From the NCBI GenBank assembly GCA_016716065.1, contig JADJXA010000002.1, forward strand, positions 744,001 to 808,000: a stretch of 64,000 nucleotides of DNA, given 5' to 3'. The notes beneath the pieces are model-generated. The model saw only the letters and a list, made by a program, of their open reading frames with translations. It did not search any database and was not told the DNA's origin. The DNA is from Candidatus Leptovillus gracilis. Its GTDB lineage: Bacteria > Chloroflexota > Anaerolineae > Promineifilales > Promineifilaceae. The translations under genes were made by a program, and so were the position numbers. The first letter of the stretch is position 1. Each line of letters opens with the position of its first letter. Positions 1 through 8,553 of the stretch are shown here, piece by piece.

Positions 1-320
1 ACATCATGCTGGTCAGTGTTACCGAGCGCACCCGCGAAATCGGCATCCGTAAGGCTGTTGGCGCGTTAAAGCGGGATATTCTGGTGCAGTTTTTGATGGA
101 ATCTATTCTGTTGAGTGTGGTTGGTGGCCTGCTGGGCATTTTGTTAGGCTGGACGATGGCGACCATTGCCGGGCGGCTGATTGACCTGGAAACAGTGGTG
201 GACGCCGGCACGATTGCCCTGGCGACCGGCTTTGCCGCCGGCGTAGGGTTGGTTTTTGGCATTTACCCTGCCTGGCGCGCTGCCGGTTTGCGACCCATTG
301 AGGCGCTGCGTTATGAATAA
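1..320 (+). CDS. ABC transporter permease, C-terminal end (FtsX/MacB type), 5' partial
   Basis: The reading frame is open from the left edge and stops at 318-320, so only about 105 residues of the C-terminus are present. The segment VTERTREIGIRKAVGA is the cytoplasmic signature that precedes the last membrane helices of FtsX-like permeases of the MacB/LolC group. Two hydrophobic stretches follow (about residues 25-55 and 65-90 of the visible part), then a short tail ending in PIEALRYE, which is typical of the family. Such permeases work with a MacB-like ATPase, often with a periplasmic partner, and act as mechanotransmitters rather than classical importers. The substrate cannot be told from this fragment, and the partner ATPase would lie to the left of the window. 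Confidence 0.88.
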   Translation, partial: IMLVSVTERTREIGIRKAVGALKRDILVQFLMESILLSVVGGLLGILLGWTMATIAGRLIDLETVVDAGTIALATGFAAGVGLVFGIYPAWRAAGLRPIEALRYE

Positions 321-323
321 ACT

Positions 324-361
324 TTCGTCACCATCACTTCTAAACGAGTGATGGTGACGAA
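324..361. terminator. Hairpin between convergent genes, terminator-like
   Basis: A perfect 15-bp inverted repeat (324-338 pairs with 347-361) with an 8-base loop lies just past the permease stop and before the end of the convergent phosphatase gene. There is no strong T-run after it, so it may end transcription from both sides only partly. Confidence 0.6.
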
Positions 362-375
362 TGACAGATGATGTC

Positions 376-1116
376 TCAGGTTATGATGTCCGCCGACAAA
401 TGATTCAGTCGGTTGAGGTAGGCAATGCTGACGCTGGCATCGTCAAAATCAATGCGGGTGATCGAGGTGTTGTTGACGCGGAACCAGACGTCGGTGGTCT
501 GATTGAGCAGCATGTTTGGCTCGCAGCTGCCGACGATGTGGCGCATGAGCGCCTGGAAAAAGCCGCCATGCGTCACAATGGCAACGCGGTCCTCTGTGCC
601 ACCATGTTTTGCCAGTAGTTCCTGAACAAACGTGGCGGCGCGCTGGGGTGTGTTTTCCGGCGGTTCGAACGGCCGATTCCACCAACCTTCGTTGTTCAGG
701 GTTTCGGGCAGGACAAGGTGGCTGAACTGTTCGGCAAAAAAGGCGCGGTTGGGGCCTGGCAGGCCACGCGGTTCACCGGTGAGTGCATCATTTTCGTAGA
801 GGCCGCCCCATTCGTGAATTACTTCCCAGGCATGGAGCGGCAGGCGCAGCGCCTCGGCAATGTAGTGGGCGGTTTGCACGGCGCGCAGCATCAGGCTGGA
901 ATAGAGGTGGGTCAGGTGGTAGCTGAAATGGTCTTGGGTGTTGGCAGCAACGGCCGTCGCATTTTGCTTGCTTGCCAGGTATTTCGCCAGATGGATGGCT
1001 TGCTGATGCCCCAGGTCGGTCAGCGGTGGGTCTGGGAAACGGCCGTCGGCCCTGCCTGTTTCCGCCCAGATGGCATTGTTGACAGATTGTGCGTGTCGGA
1101 TAATGTATAGCTGCAT
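376..1116 (-). CDS. Histidine phosphatase family protein (phosphoglycerate mutase-like)
   Basis: This is a 246-residue cytosolic protein of the histidine phosphatase superfamily. It starts with the RHG-type motif IIRHAQS (Arg7, His8, the phospho-accepting His). A second His lies in VTHGG (His183), with supporting Arg78 and Glu102 where this family places them. The family removes or transfers phosphate from small molecules. The insert around residues 105-150 is longer than in classical GpmA, so a phosphatase is more likely than a glycolytic mutase, but the substrate cannot be assigned. A ribosome site (GAGGA) lies about 6 bases before the ATG. The gene stands alone, convergent with the permease and divergent from the two-component system. 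Confidence 0.85.
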   Translation of the reverse strand: MQLYIIRHAQSVNNAIWAETGRADGRFPDPPLTDLGHQQAIHLAKYLASKQNATAVAANTQDHFSYHLTHLYSSLMLRAVQTAHYIAEALRLPLHAWEVIHEWGGLYENDALTGEPRGLPGPNRAFFAEQFSHLVLPETLNNEGWWNRPFEPPENTPQRAATFVQELLAKHGGTEDRVAIVTHGGFFQALMRHIVGSCEPNMLLNQTTDVWFRVNNTSITRIDFDDASVSIAYLNRLNHLSADIIT

Positions 1117-1352
1117 GGTAGGGTCCTCAATAGAAAATCAACGTAGAGCAGCAGGCCGCTGAGGGTTTCAGGCGGCTGTATGTTATTGCTATTGCCCGTA
1201 AGCGGTAATCCTTAGGCGCCACCCCTGGCAAATGCCAACGGAAAACGGGATACGGACTTCGGCCTACGAATACTATGATGTTTTTATACGGCGATGATTC
1301 GACCGGGAATGTACCGGTTTTTTGCCAGATGGTCAATTGGACAAGGTAGCCA

Positions 1353-2045
1353 ATGAGTAAGCAGAAGGTTCTGGTAGTTGATGACGATAAAGATGTGGTG
1401 CGGCTGATGCAGGCGTATCTGGCTCAGGCGGGCTACGAGGTTTTGGTAGCTTATGATGGGGAAACGGCCGTTCACAGCCTTCGCCATGACAAACCAGACC
1501 TGGTTTTGTTGGACCTGATGCTGCCCCGCCTGGATGGGTGGGAAATCACCCGGCGGATACGCAGCGATCCCAATTTGTCGGCCACGCCCATTATTATGTT
1601 AACGGCTCGCATCGAAGATACCGAAAAAATAGTCGGCCTGGAAATGGGCGCCGATGATTATGTGACCAAACCGTATAACCCCCGTGAAGTGGTGGCCCGC
1701 GTGCGCGCCCGGCTGCGCAGCCCGGACGCCTTCCAGCCGCAAGTGTTGAAAGTGGGCCAGTTAGAGATGGACATTGGCCGACGAGAAGTGCAGGTAAACG
1801 GCCGTGCCGTAGACCTGACCCCTTCCGAATTTAATCTGCTCCATGTCATGCTGGAACAGGCCGGCTATGTACTTACCCGCAGCGAACTGGTGGAAAAGGG
1901 ACTGGGGGCTGATTATGAGGGCATCGAGCGCACCCTGGACAGCCACATCCGCAACTTACGCCGCAAAATCGAACCCGATCCTAAAAATCCCAGCTACATT
2001 CAAACCGTCTATGGCGTCGGCTATCGCCTGGAAGACAAGTCATGA
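1353..2045 (+). CDS. OmpR/PhoB-family response regulator
   Basis: The 230-residue protein has an N-terminal receiver domain (about residues 5-118) and a C-terminal winged-helix DNA-binding domain (about 130-227). The receiver has the acidic triad (VVDDD), the phosphorylated Asp54 in VLLDLMLPRLDG, the LTA switch and the Lys in TKPYNP. The C-terminal domain ends in the usual IQTVYGVGYRL. It should activate or repress promoters when phosphorylated by the kinase encoded next. The two genes overlap by four bases (ATGA), so they are translationally coupled. A ribosome site (AAGGT) sits upstream of the ATG. The target genes are not evident from the neighbours. Confidence 0.95.
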   Translation: MSKQKVLVVDDDKDVVRLMQAYLAQAGYEVLVAYDGETAVHSLRHDKPDLVLLDLMLPRLDGWEITRRIRSDPNLSATPIIMLTARIEDTEKIVGLEMGADDYVTKPYNPREVVARVRARLRSPDAFQPQVLKVGQLEMDIGRREVQVNGRAVDLTPSEFNLLHVMLEQAGYVLTRSELVEKGLGADYEGIERTLDSHIRNLRRKIEPDPKNPSYIQTVYGVGYRLEDKS

Positions 2046-3142
2046 ATCGTCTATGGGTTCGTTTTACGTTGATGGTTACCGGCATGTTGATGCTGGTGGC
2101 CTTGCTGCCGGTTTTGTATAACGTGTCTGTTCAACAGGAAGTCATCGCCGGTCCCAATGCCATCGGGCAGCTAGAGGACATTCGCGCCGCGCTGCCACCA
2201 GAGCTTCAGGCGCAGTTCGACGAGCGAATGCAGAGATTTGCCCAGAACTATTTTTCACGTTCTCTGGTGGGGGCTTTGTTGTTTAGCGCGTTGATTGGCG
2301 TTTTGTTAAGCCGCAGCCTGACAGCGCCGCTGCAGGCGTTAGAAACGGGGGCCAAAGCCATCGCCAACCAAGATTTATCCTACCGGGTTCCAGTGGAGGG
2401 CAGCCAGGAAATCCGCTCCGTGGCGCGAGCCTTTAACCAGATGGTGGTGCAGTTAGACCAGGCGGAACTGCTGCGGCGCAATCTGCTGGCCGATGTGGCC
2501 CATGAGCTGCGCAATCCGCTGCACGTCTTGCGCGGTAATTTGCAGGCCATTCTGGATGACGTATACCCGTTGAGCAAAGAGGAGATTGCCCGCCTGCTGG
2601 ACCAAACCCGGCTGCTGACCACGCTGGTGGATGATCTGCATGATCTGGCTCAGGCGGAGGCGCGCCAGATGCCGCTGCACAAGCAGCTGACCGATATGGC
2701 CGATTTGGTGAAAGAAACGGCCGTTGCCTTCAAACCCGTCGCGGCGGCCAGACACATCCGTCTGACGGTGGAACTGCTGGGCGCGACCCCCTATTTGTTG
2801 GTGGACGCCAACCGGATGCGGCAGGTGGTCCACAACTTGTTGAACAATGCCCTGCGCCACACGCCGGAAAATGGGCAGATTTGGGTGACGGTGGTGACAG
2901 AAAACGAGACGCTGTGTATTCGGGTGCGCGACAGCGGCGCAGGCATAGAGGCTGTTCATCTACCTTATGTCTTTGATCGCTTTTACCGCACAGACAGCGC
3001 CCGCAGCCGTGACCAGGGCGGCGCCGGCCTGGGGTTGGCGATTGTCAAAGCGATTGTCGAGGCGCATGGGGGGGTGGTAACGGCCGTTAGCCCCGGCATT
3101 GGGCAGGGCAGCACGTTTGAGATACTGTTACCGGATGTGTAG
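2042..3142 (+). CDS. Membrane sensor histidine kinase (BaeS-like)
   Basis: A 366-residue sensor kinase that pairs with the preceding regulator. It has a membrane helix at about residues 8-28, a short extracytoplasmic loop (about 30-72), a second helix (about 73-90), a HAMP linker (about 91-143), a HisKA domain with the phospho-accepting His154 in VAHELRNP, and a HATPase domain with the N box (LLNNALRHT), the G1 box (DSGAGI) and the G2 box (GGAGLGLAIV). The sensor loop is only about 45 residues, so it probably reads a membrane or envelope state. A small dyad, GGTGAC-AA-GTCACC at 3151-3164, follows the stop and may weakly terminate. Confidence 0.95.
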   Translation: MNRLWVRFTLMVTGMLMLVALLPVLYNVSVQQEVIAGPNAIGQLEDIRAALPPELQAQFDERMQRFAQNYFSRSLVGALLFSALIGVLLSRSLTAPLQALETGAKAIANQDLSYRVPVEGSQEIRSVARAFNQMVVQLDQAELLRRNLLADVAHELRNPLHVLRGNLQAILDDVYPLSKEEIARLLDQTRLLTTLVDDLHDLAQAEARQMPLHKQLTDMADLVKETAVAFKPVAAARHIRLTVELLGATPYLLVDANRMRQVVHNLLNNALRHTPENGQIWVTVVTENETLCIRVRDSGAGIEAVHLPYVFDRFYRTDSARSRDQGGAGLGLAIVKAIVEAHGGVVTAVSPGIGQGSTFEILLPDV

Positions 3143-3175
3143 AGGGACTGGGTGACAAGTCACCTTGTCATCCCT

Positions 3176-4156
3176 TCATCCGCCAATCTCCGACATCACC
3201 CGATTCAGCGGAATCACGTCTTGCGACAGCCCGTGCCCCCATGGCTTCCACCAGATGCCGGCCTCAATGATGGCTTTCATCTCGGCGTTGCTGGCTCCGG
3301 CGCGCAGCGGGTCCAGCAGGTTAACCTCTTTTTCACGCAGCAGGCAGAGGCGCAAACGGCCGTCGGCCGTCAGCCGCGCCCGGGTGCAGCTGGCGCAGAA
3401 TGGTTGGGTCACAGAGCTGATAAACCCCAACTCACCCAGGCTGTCCGGCAGACGATACAGACGCGCTTCGCCATCGAGACGGCCGTCGTCCACCATTGCC
3501 AATTCCCCCAACTCGGCGGCAATTGTCGCCCGCAGCTCCGCTTCACTCACCACCCCGGCCTGCTGAAAATCAGCTACGTCGCCAAACGGCATCATCTCAA
3601 TAAAGCGCACCTGCCAGGGCTGGTACAGCGTCAGACGGGCCAGGTCCACCACGTCTTCCTGGTCGTTATAGCCACGCACCACCACCGCATTCAGCTTAAT
3701 TCCCAAACCGGCCGAGGTTGCCGCCTCCACGCCGCGCCACACGTCTTCCACGTCGCCCCAGCGCGTTAGTTTCTTAAACTTCTCCGGGTTTAGCGTGTCA
3801 ATGCTGATATTCACCCGCTGCAAACCGGCTGCTGCCAGCGGCTCCGCCAGTTTATCCAGCAGCAGGCCATTGGTGGTCATGGCTACCGTTTCTACGCCGG
3901 GCGTGTGGGCAATCTGTCGCACAATGTCCACCACGTTCGCCCGCACCGTTGGCTCGCCCCCTGTCAGCCGGAACTTGCGAAAACCAAGCTCGGCGAAAAT
4001 AAGTGTCAGACGAACTATTTCATCATCTTGCAACAGTTCCTGGCGTGGCCGGAAGGTAATATCTTCCGGCATACAGTAAACGCAGCGCAAATTGCATCTA
4101 TCGGTGAGAGAGATGCGTAGATAGTTGATGTTACGGCCAAAGCGGTCCAGAGACAT
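3176..4156 (-). CDS. moaA: GTP 3',8-cyclase MoaA (molybdenum cofactor biosynthesis)
   Basis: MoaA is a radical-SAM enzyme that, with MoaC, turns GTP into cyclic pyranopterin, the first step of molybdopterin synthesis. The 326-residue protein has the radical-SAM cluster motif CNLRCVYC (Cys21, 25, 28), a GGEPT SAM-binding motif, a second C-terminal Fe-S site (Cys254-x2-Cys257-x13-Cys271) and the terminal Gly-Gly that MoaA needs for activity. The length is normal. A ribosome site (AAAGGAA) lies before the ATG. It is a lone moa gene here: no moaC, moaE or moeA is in the window, so the rest of the pathway must be elsewhere. Confidence 0.97.
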   Translation of the reverse strand: MSLDRFGRNINYLRISLTDRCNLRCVYCMPEDITFRPRQELLQDDEIVRLTLIFAELGFRKFRLTGGEPTVRANVVDIVRQIAHTPGVETVAMTTNGLLLDKLAEPLAAAGLQRVNISIDTLNPEKFKKLTRWGDVEDVWRGVEAATSAGLGIKLNAVVVRGYNDQEDVVDLARLTLYQPWQVRFIEMMPFGDVADFQQAGVVSEAELRATIAAELGELAMVDDGRLDGEARLYRLPDSLGELGFISSVTQPFCASCTRARLTADGRLRLCLLREKEVNLLDPLRAGASNAEMKAIIEAGIWWKPWGHGLSQDVIPLNRVMSEIGG

Positions 4157-4352
4157 GGGATTCCTTTCAGTTGGGAATTGTCCCCTGAAATCTACCTCTT
4201 TTTGTTGGGTAAGTCAAAGACTTTTTATGAATAAATTCTTTTTAATTCACAACCACCAGGACCCGAAATGGGAATTGCTGGTGAAAGGTTTACCCTTTTT
4301 GAGATGACCATGAATGGTTGATAATTAGTAGGCCAATCGGCCGGTATCCGTC

Positions 4353-4380
4353 CTGTCGTTGTCTTGTTTGTAGGTATAAT
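4353..4380 (+). promoter_or_regulatory. Candidate promoter for the LCP gene
   Basis: In the 308-base gap 4157-4464 a perfect TATAAT (4375-4380) lies 16 bases after CTGTCG (4353-4358). It would give a leader of about 80 bases before the TTG start. I see no riboswitch fold or small gene in the rest of this gap. Confidence 0.45.
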
Positions 4381-4464
4381 CCACTCTGATACACTGTGTG
4401 GCAAACCGATCATCGGGTCTTAATCCATGATTCATCCGGTGGTCGGTAAACGAGGAGTTTTATT

Positions 4465-5532
4465 TTGCGACAATCATCAAGCATGATTCCAGGCTGGTTG
4501 GCATTTACTTTGTCAACCGCTTTTGTGTTTTCTGGCATTGCGGTCATTATTTTTGCTTATCTCACGTTCCAGGTGATCTGGAACCGGCCGCTAAACCCTA
4601 TTGAACAGGCAGCCGCCGAGGTGGCTGGCGTTGATTTGCAGTTGGAACAAATTGGTCCAGCCGTGCCGCCGACCATCGTAGCCGGGCTGCCCACGCCGAC
4701 GCTGTTCCCGACTCAGGAACCCTGGGCAGGTGACGGCCGTGTCAACATCTTGTTGATGGGCATAGACCGTCGTCCCGGCGAGGCGTTTGTCTCGCGCACG
4801 GATTCGATGATGATCGTTTCCGTGGACCCGGCCAACGACACGGTGTCCATCTTATCTATCCCCCGCGATTTGTACGTCGTCATTCCCGGGCGCGGGCGCG
4901 ACCGTATTAACACGGCGTTTGTCTATGGCTCGGCCGGCGACAGCCCGGAAGGCGGCGCGTCGCTGGCTATCCAGACGGTGGCCTATAATTTGGGCGTGCC
5001 CATTGACCATTACATCTTGGTGGATTTTAGCGCCGTCACCAAAGGCATTGATATTTTGGGCGGGATTGACGTGTACGTAGCCAGAGACATCAGCGACCCC
5101 ACCTACCCGGACATGAATTATGGCTATGATCCGTTTTACATTTCGGCCGGGATGCAGCATTTAGATGGGGCGACGGCGCTTAAATACGCCCGTACCCGCC
5201 ATGCCGACAGCGATTTTGGCCGGGCCGGGCGGCAGCAGCAGGTGATATTGGCCGCCCGCAATAAAGCCCTCTCGTTGGGTTTCACCGGGCTTCTGTCGCG
5301 CGCGCCATCGCTGTACAGACAGCTCGAAAATGGCATCCGCACAGATCTGAGCCTGGAGCAGATGATTTCGCTGGCTACAACCGTCAGCGACATCCCCGCC
5401 GAACAAATCCGCAACGAAGTGCTGGACTATGACTACGTTTCCAGCTATCTGACGGAAACTGGCGCGCAAGTGCTGATTCTGGACAACCAGAAGGCATCGG
5501 CGCTCATCCGCGAGATGTTTTACGGCGAATAG
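4465..5532 (+). CDS. LytR-CpsA-Psr (LCP) family protein
   Basis: LCP proteins sit in the cytoplasmic membrane and transfer undecaprenyl-linked glycopolymers to the cell wall or other acceptors. This 355-residue copy has one N-terminal membrane helix (about residues 12-36), a proline-rich spacer, and the LCP domain from about residue 90. The domain carries the conserved NILLMGIDRR, SIPRDLYV and the Arg-rich ALKYARTRHADSDFGR segment that binds the lipid pyrophosphate. The TTG at 4465 was chosen because GAGGAG lies 7 bases upstream and no good ATG is nearer the N-terminal helix. It is monocistronic and convergent with an M23 peptidase gene, so both flanks are envelope-related. Confidence 0.92.
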   Translation: MRQSSSMIPGWLAFTLSTAFVFSGIAVIIFAYLTFQVIWNRPLNPIEQAAAEVAGVDLQLEQIGPAVPPTIVAGLPTPTLFPTQEPWAGDGRVNILLMGIDRRPGEAFVSRTDSMMIVSVDPANDTVSILSIPRDLYVVIPGRGRDRINTAFVYGSAGDSPEGGASLAIQTVAYNLGVPIDHYILVDFSAVTKGIDILGGIDVYVARDISDPTYPDMNYGYDPFYISAGMQHLDGATALKYARTRHADSDFGRAGRQQQVILAARNKALSLGFTGLLSRAPSLYRQLENGIRTDLSLEQMISLATTVSDIPAEQIRNEVLDYDYVSSYLTETGAQVLILDNQKASALIREMFYGE

Positions 5533-5537
5533 CATCT

Positions 5538-5571
5538 AAAAGTTCAACTTTTCTGAAAAAGTTGAACTTTT
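5538..5571. terminator. 15-bp hairpin, bidirectional terminator
   Basis: 5538-5552 pairs perfectly with 5557-5571 around the loop CTGA. The stem has an AAAAG foot and a CTTTT top, and T-rich sequence follows on both strands. It separates the convergent LCP and M23 genes. A hairpin with the same core sequence (AAAAGTTCAACTT) recurs at 47223-47274. Confidence 0.75.
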
Positions 5572-5582
5572 CCTTTTCTAGC

Positions 5583-6743
5583 TCAATCTTCTATTTTGAT
5601 TTCCACAAAATTAGTGCGATAAGGGAATACCCACATTTCCTGGGTCACTTTGGTTTTGCCACTGCCTACCGTAATCTCGTAATAACCGGCGGGCACGTCG
5701 TCGAAGGCAAAGTTCTCCAGCCATTGGTCGTCTGGGTTGACGGTGGTTCCGGCGTAGGAGGTGGTCGCCAGGTAGCGCGAGGGGGCGTCCAGGCGGCGCA
5801 AGGAGATGGGCGCTTCTTCGACCAGCGAGCCATTTTGCCGCGTCACGCGGCCGGCCACTGCGCCATAATCGGGGAAGGGGTAGAGCCAGAGCAGTGGGTT
5901 GCGGGTGCTGCCATAGCTGTTTTGCCCCAGGCGAACCTCAAAATGGAGATGTGGTCCATCGGCGATGCCGGTGGCCCCGGAGAGGGCGATGGGTTCCAGA
6001 ACGTTGACACGCTGTCCCTCGGCCACCAGAAGCTGCGAGAGGTGGCCGTGCAAGATGTAAACCGGCTGCCCATTCAGCGTTGAATCCAATTGGATGACCA
6101 CCAGATTGCCATAGAAATTGGTGTGGGGGCCGTAGGCAAACACGCTGTCGTTGCCGGCTACCACCACCGTGCCACTGGCGGCCGCCAGCACAGGCGTGCC
6201 ATTTGGTACGTAAAATTCCACGCCGTGATGGGGCCGCAGCGAACCACCGCGTGTGCTGCCGTAGGGATAGGTCTTGTCGGTCCAGACGGTACCGCCTTCG
6301 GCGATGGGGCGCTGGAGCCAATAATGCTCTTCGTGGGAGGTGTAGGGCAGGGCAGGCGGGGTGAAGGTGGGTTGGGGTGTGGCGGTATCGGGGGGCACGG
6401 CCGTAGCGGTGGACCCCGTGGCGGTGGACCCCGTAGCGGTGGACCCCGCTTTATCGGGAACGGCCGTTTCCCCAATTATTTTGGCATTTGCCAGCTCATT
6501 CGGATCCACCACAGCAAAGGAAGGTGGCTTAAATTCCGGCGTGGCAGTGACAATAATGGTGGGCGGTGGGGGGATGGGCGTCACTGTGGCGGTGCTGGCT
6601 GCCGCGGGCAGCGATTGACCGACGGCGACCATCTCCAGGCTGCCCGCCGGATTGGCTGCCGCCTGCTGCTGGCAGCCAACCCCACCCAACAGCGCCGACA
6701 AGCCCAAGATACCCAGAATATAGGGGGCAAACGGCCGTCTCAT
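5583..6743 (-). CDS. M23-family (LytM-like) peptidase, predicted lipoprotein
   Basis: The protein (386 residues from the ATG at 6743) begins with a lipoprotein signal ending in LLGGVGC, then a Thr/Ser/Pro-rich spacer and an M23 domain. The zinc motif is HHGVE in place of the usual HxGxD, so the Asp ligand is Glu here. The HLH motif (PHLHFEV) and the assisting LHGH are intact. A beta-rich domain follows at the C-terminus. Peptidoglycan hydrolysis or regulation outside the cell is likely; the Asp-to-Glu change leaves activity uncertain. The start codon overlaps the upstream ftcD stop by four bases (ATGA), which decides the start over a longer in-frame reading. The spacer contains a triplicated 15-base repeat. 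Confidence 0.88.
   Translation of the reverse strand: MRRPFAPYILGILGLSALLGGVGCQQQAAANPAGSLEMVAVGQSLPAAASTATVTPIPPPPTIIVTATPEFKPPSFAVVDPNELANAKIIGETAVPDKAGSTATGSTATGSTATAVPPDTATPQPTFTPPALPYTSHEEHYWLQRPIAEGGTVWTDKTYPYGSTRGGSLRPHHGVEFYVPNGTPVLAAASGTVVVAGNDSVFAYGPHTNFYGNLVVIQLDSTLNGQPVYILHGHLSQLLVAEGQRVNVLEPIALSGATGIADGPHLHFEVRLGQNSYGSTRNPLLWLYPFPDYGAVAGRVTRQNGSLVEEAPISLRRLDAPSRYLATTSYAGTTVNPDDQWLENFAFDDVPAGYYEITVGSGKTKVTQEMWVFPYRTNFVEIKIED
6406..6450. repeat. Three tandem 15-base units inside the M23 gene
   Basis: Units at 6406-6420, 6421-6435 and 6436-6450 (GCGGTGGACCCCGTR) differ by one or two bases. They encode a repeated GSTAT peptide in the spacer between lipid anchor and peptidase domain, so copy number would change the spacer length without shifting the frame. 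Confidence 0.9.
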
Positions 6744-8317
6744 ACTGCAAACCCGCCGCGCACGGCCGTTGTCGCCAGAATATCGCCGATCAATTGGTTG
6801 ACTTCGGCTTCCAGGTTGGCGACCTGCTCCTGCCACCGGGCGGCCAACTCTTGGTCTTGCAGATGGACGCCGTTGACTTTCACATTCAGGCCGGCCACGC
6901 GCACGGCCGCCTGAGCCAACAGCGCCCCGGCGGCGGCGTCGGTGACGGCATTCACATTGCCAACGGCCACGATTGTTTGGGCCAGGAGTACCACGTCCCG
7001 GCTTAAATAGGCCACGCGCAGGGGCGTTTCGCCCGCGCCAATGGTGGCTGCTTCGATGGCTGCGGCGCGGCTGGTCTCGTCTAAATCTTTCTGGCGGTAG
7101 GCGGCCATGACCCGGCCATAGGCGGCCGCGTCTTCGGCGATGGCTGCCGTTAATTGGTGGCGCAGTTGTTCCGCTTCGACCAGCACAGCCTGCGCCTGGT
7201 CTTGCACGTCGGCGTATTTTTTTCGGCCGATGGTTAATCCGGCCACCATTTGCGCCAGGGCGGCAGCCAATGCGCCAGCCAGGGCGGCCACGGAGCCACC
7301 GCCGGGCGTGGGGCTGGCTTCGGCCGTGGCGGCGATAAAATCGTGGGGCGTGGCGGCTGCCGTGTCAGCCGTAGCTGCCGTGTCAGCCGTGTCAGCCGTG
7401 TCAGCCGTGGCTGCTTCGGCTGCGGCCGCAGCCTGCAAGCGGTTTTCCAGGACTTGCTCGGGCTTGAAGCCATCCAGTTGCAGGTACCACTGGGCGGCGT
7501 CTAGCAGCGCCTTTTGCGGCGTCAGGCCGATTAGTTCGGCTTTGGTGATGCTGAGGCCGTAACGGGCGGCTTCGCGGCGTACCATCTCCTGGGCGTGGTG
7601 GACGGCCGTTTTCTCAAAGTCGGTCAGGTTCATGCTTACCTGGGCCTGGCCTTCTACCAGGAAGCCTTTGGCCTGGACAAAGCGCAGGCCACCGCCGATA
7701 AAGCGCACATTGCGGGCGATTTGTTCGGCGACCTCCGCTTTGTCGCTGTTGAGGTAGATGTTGTAGGCGATGAGAAACGGCCGTACCCCAATCACCGTCG
7801 CGCCCCAGGGTTTGGGTTCGGCCGGGCCATAATCGGGCAGCCGCGCCGGGTTGGTGGCAACCTCTTGCTGCCACAGTTCATACTCCCCTTTGCGGATGGC
7901 CGCCAGAGTTTTGCGCTCTGGCCGGGTGGCGGCGTCGGCATACAGATAAACGGCGATGCCCAATTCTCGTCCCACGCGCTCGCCCAGGCGGTTCGCCAGA
8001 GCCACACAGTCGGCAATGGTGACGTTGGCGATAGGGATAAAGGGACAGACATCGGTTGCGCCAATGCGCGGGTGTTCTCCCTGGTGGCTGTCCAGGTTGA
8101 TCAGGCGGGCGGCAGTGGCGATGGCCCGGAAAGCAGCTTCTTCCACGCCGGCCGGGGTCCCAACGAAGGTGATGACGGTGCGGTTGTGGTCGGCGTCGGC
8201 GCTGACGTCCAGCACCTGGACGCCAGCCACTTCCCGGATGGCGTCGGCGATGCGGTTATAGATTTCAGGTTGACGGCCGTTGCTAAAATTCGGCACACAT
8301 TCCACAAGTTGGTTCAT
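6740..8317 (-). CDS. ftcD: Bifunctional glutamate formimidoyltransferase / formimidoyl-THF cyclodeaminase
   Basis: This enzyme moves the formimino group from formiminoglutamate (histidine breakdown) to tetrahydrofolate, then deaminates it to methenyl-THF. The 525-residue protein has the N-terminal formiminotransferase domain from MNQLVECVPNFSNGR, with GEHPRIGATD, its C-terminal subdomain to about residue 300, and the helical cyclodeaminase domain from about 330 (TPGGGSVAALAGALA). The two are joined by an Ala/Thr/Asp linker made by a nonamer repeat (7362-7415), which looks recently expanded. Fusion of both activities is usual in animals and in some bacteria. A ribosome site (AAGGAAAG) precedes the ATG. 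The next gene, an M23 lipoprotein, overlaps by four bases but has no obvious link in function. Confidence 0.95.
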   Translation of the reverse strand: MNQLVECVPNFSNGRQPEIYNRIADAIREVAGVQVLDVSADADHNRTVITFVGTPAGVEEAAFRAIATAARLINLDSHQGEHPRIGATDVCPFIPIANVTIADCVALANRLGERVGRELGIAVYLYADAATRPERKTLAAIRKGEYELWQQEVATNPARLPDYGPAEPKPWGATVIGVRPFLIAYNIYLNSDKAEVAEQIARNVRFIGGGLRFVQAKGFLVEGQAQVSMNLTDFEKTAVHHAQEMVRREAARYGLSITKAELIGLTPQKALLDAAQWYLQLDGFKPEQVLENRLQAAAAAEAATADTADTADTAATADTAAATPHDFIAATAEASPTPGGGSVAALAGALAAALAQMVAGLTIGRKKYADVQDQAQAVLVEAEQLRHQLTAAIAEDAAAYGRVMAAYRQKDLDETSRAAAIEAATIGAGETPLRVAYLSRDVVLLAQTIVAVGNVNAVTDAAAGALLAQAAVRVAGLNVKVNGVHLQDQELAARWQEQVANLEAEVNQLIGDILATTAVRGGFAV

Positions 8318-8435
8318 AGAAATTCTTTCCTTAAATAGTCAGCGTTGTTTTCCCGATTTGGGTCGGTTTAGCTTATCTGCGCCAATCTATCTCGAACACC
8401 TAATTCTATGCGTCACGGCCGTAAATGCCAGCAAT

Positions 8436-8464
8436 TTTAAGGGATGGCATTCTTTCGCTATAAT
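8436..8464 (+). promoter_or_regulatory. Candidate promoter for the membrane protein gene
   Basis: TATAAT at 8459-8464 lies 17 bases after TTTAAG (8436-8441), about 90 bases before the ATG at 8554. The rest of the 236-base gap 8318-8553 shows nothing else I can name. Confidence 0.4.
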
Positions 8465-8553
8465 TCAGCTAACCTTTGGCGGCAATAGAAGGTATGCTTC
8501 AAAGGTGCTGGCTCCTCAGATTCATATACGTGGGGTACGAGAGGTAAAAAGCT

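Noticed and set aside
4157..4464. Molybdenum-cofactor riboswitch upstream of moaA
   Set aside because: The gap shows no recognisable conserved core or long pairing that would support it.
6090..6914. Open frame of 274 codons on the plus strand
   Set aside because: It is antisense to the M23 lipoprotein and ftcD genes and carries no motif.
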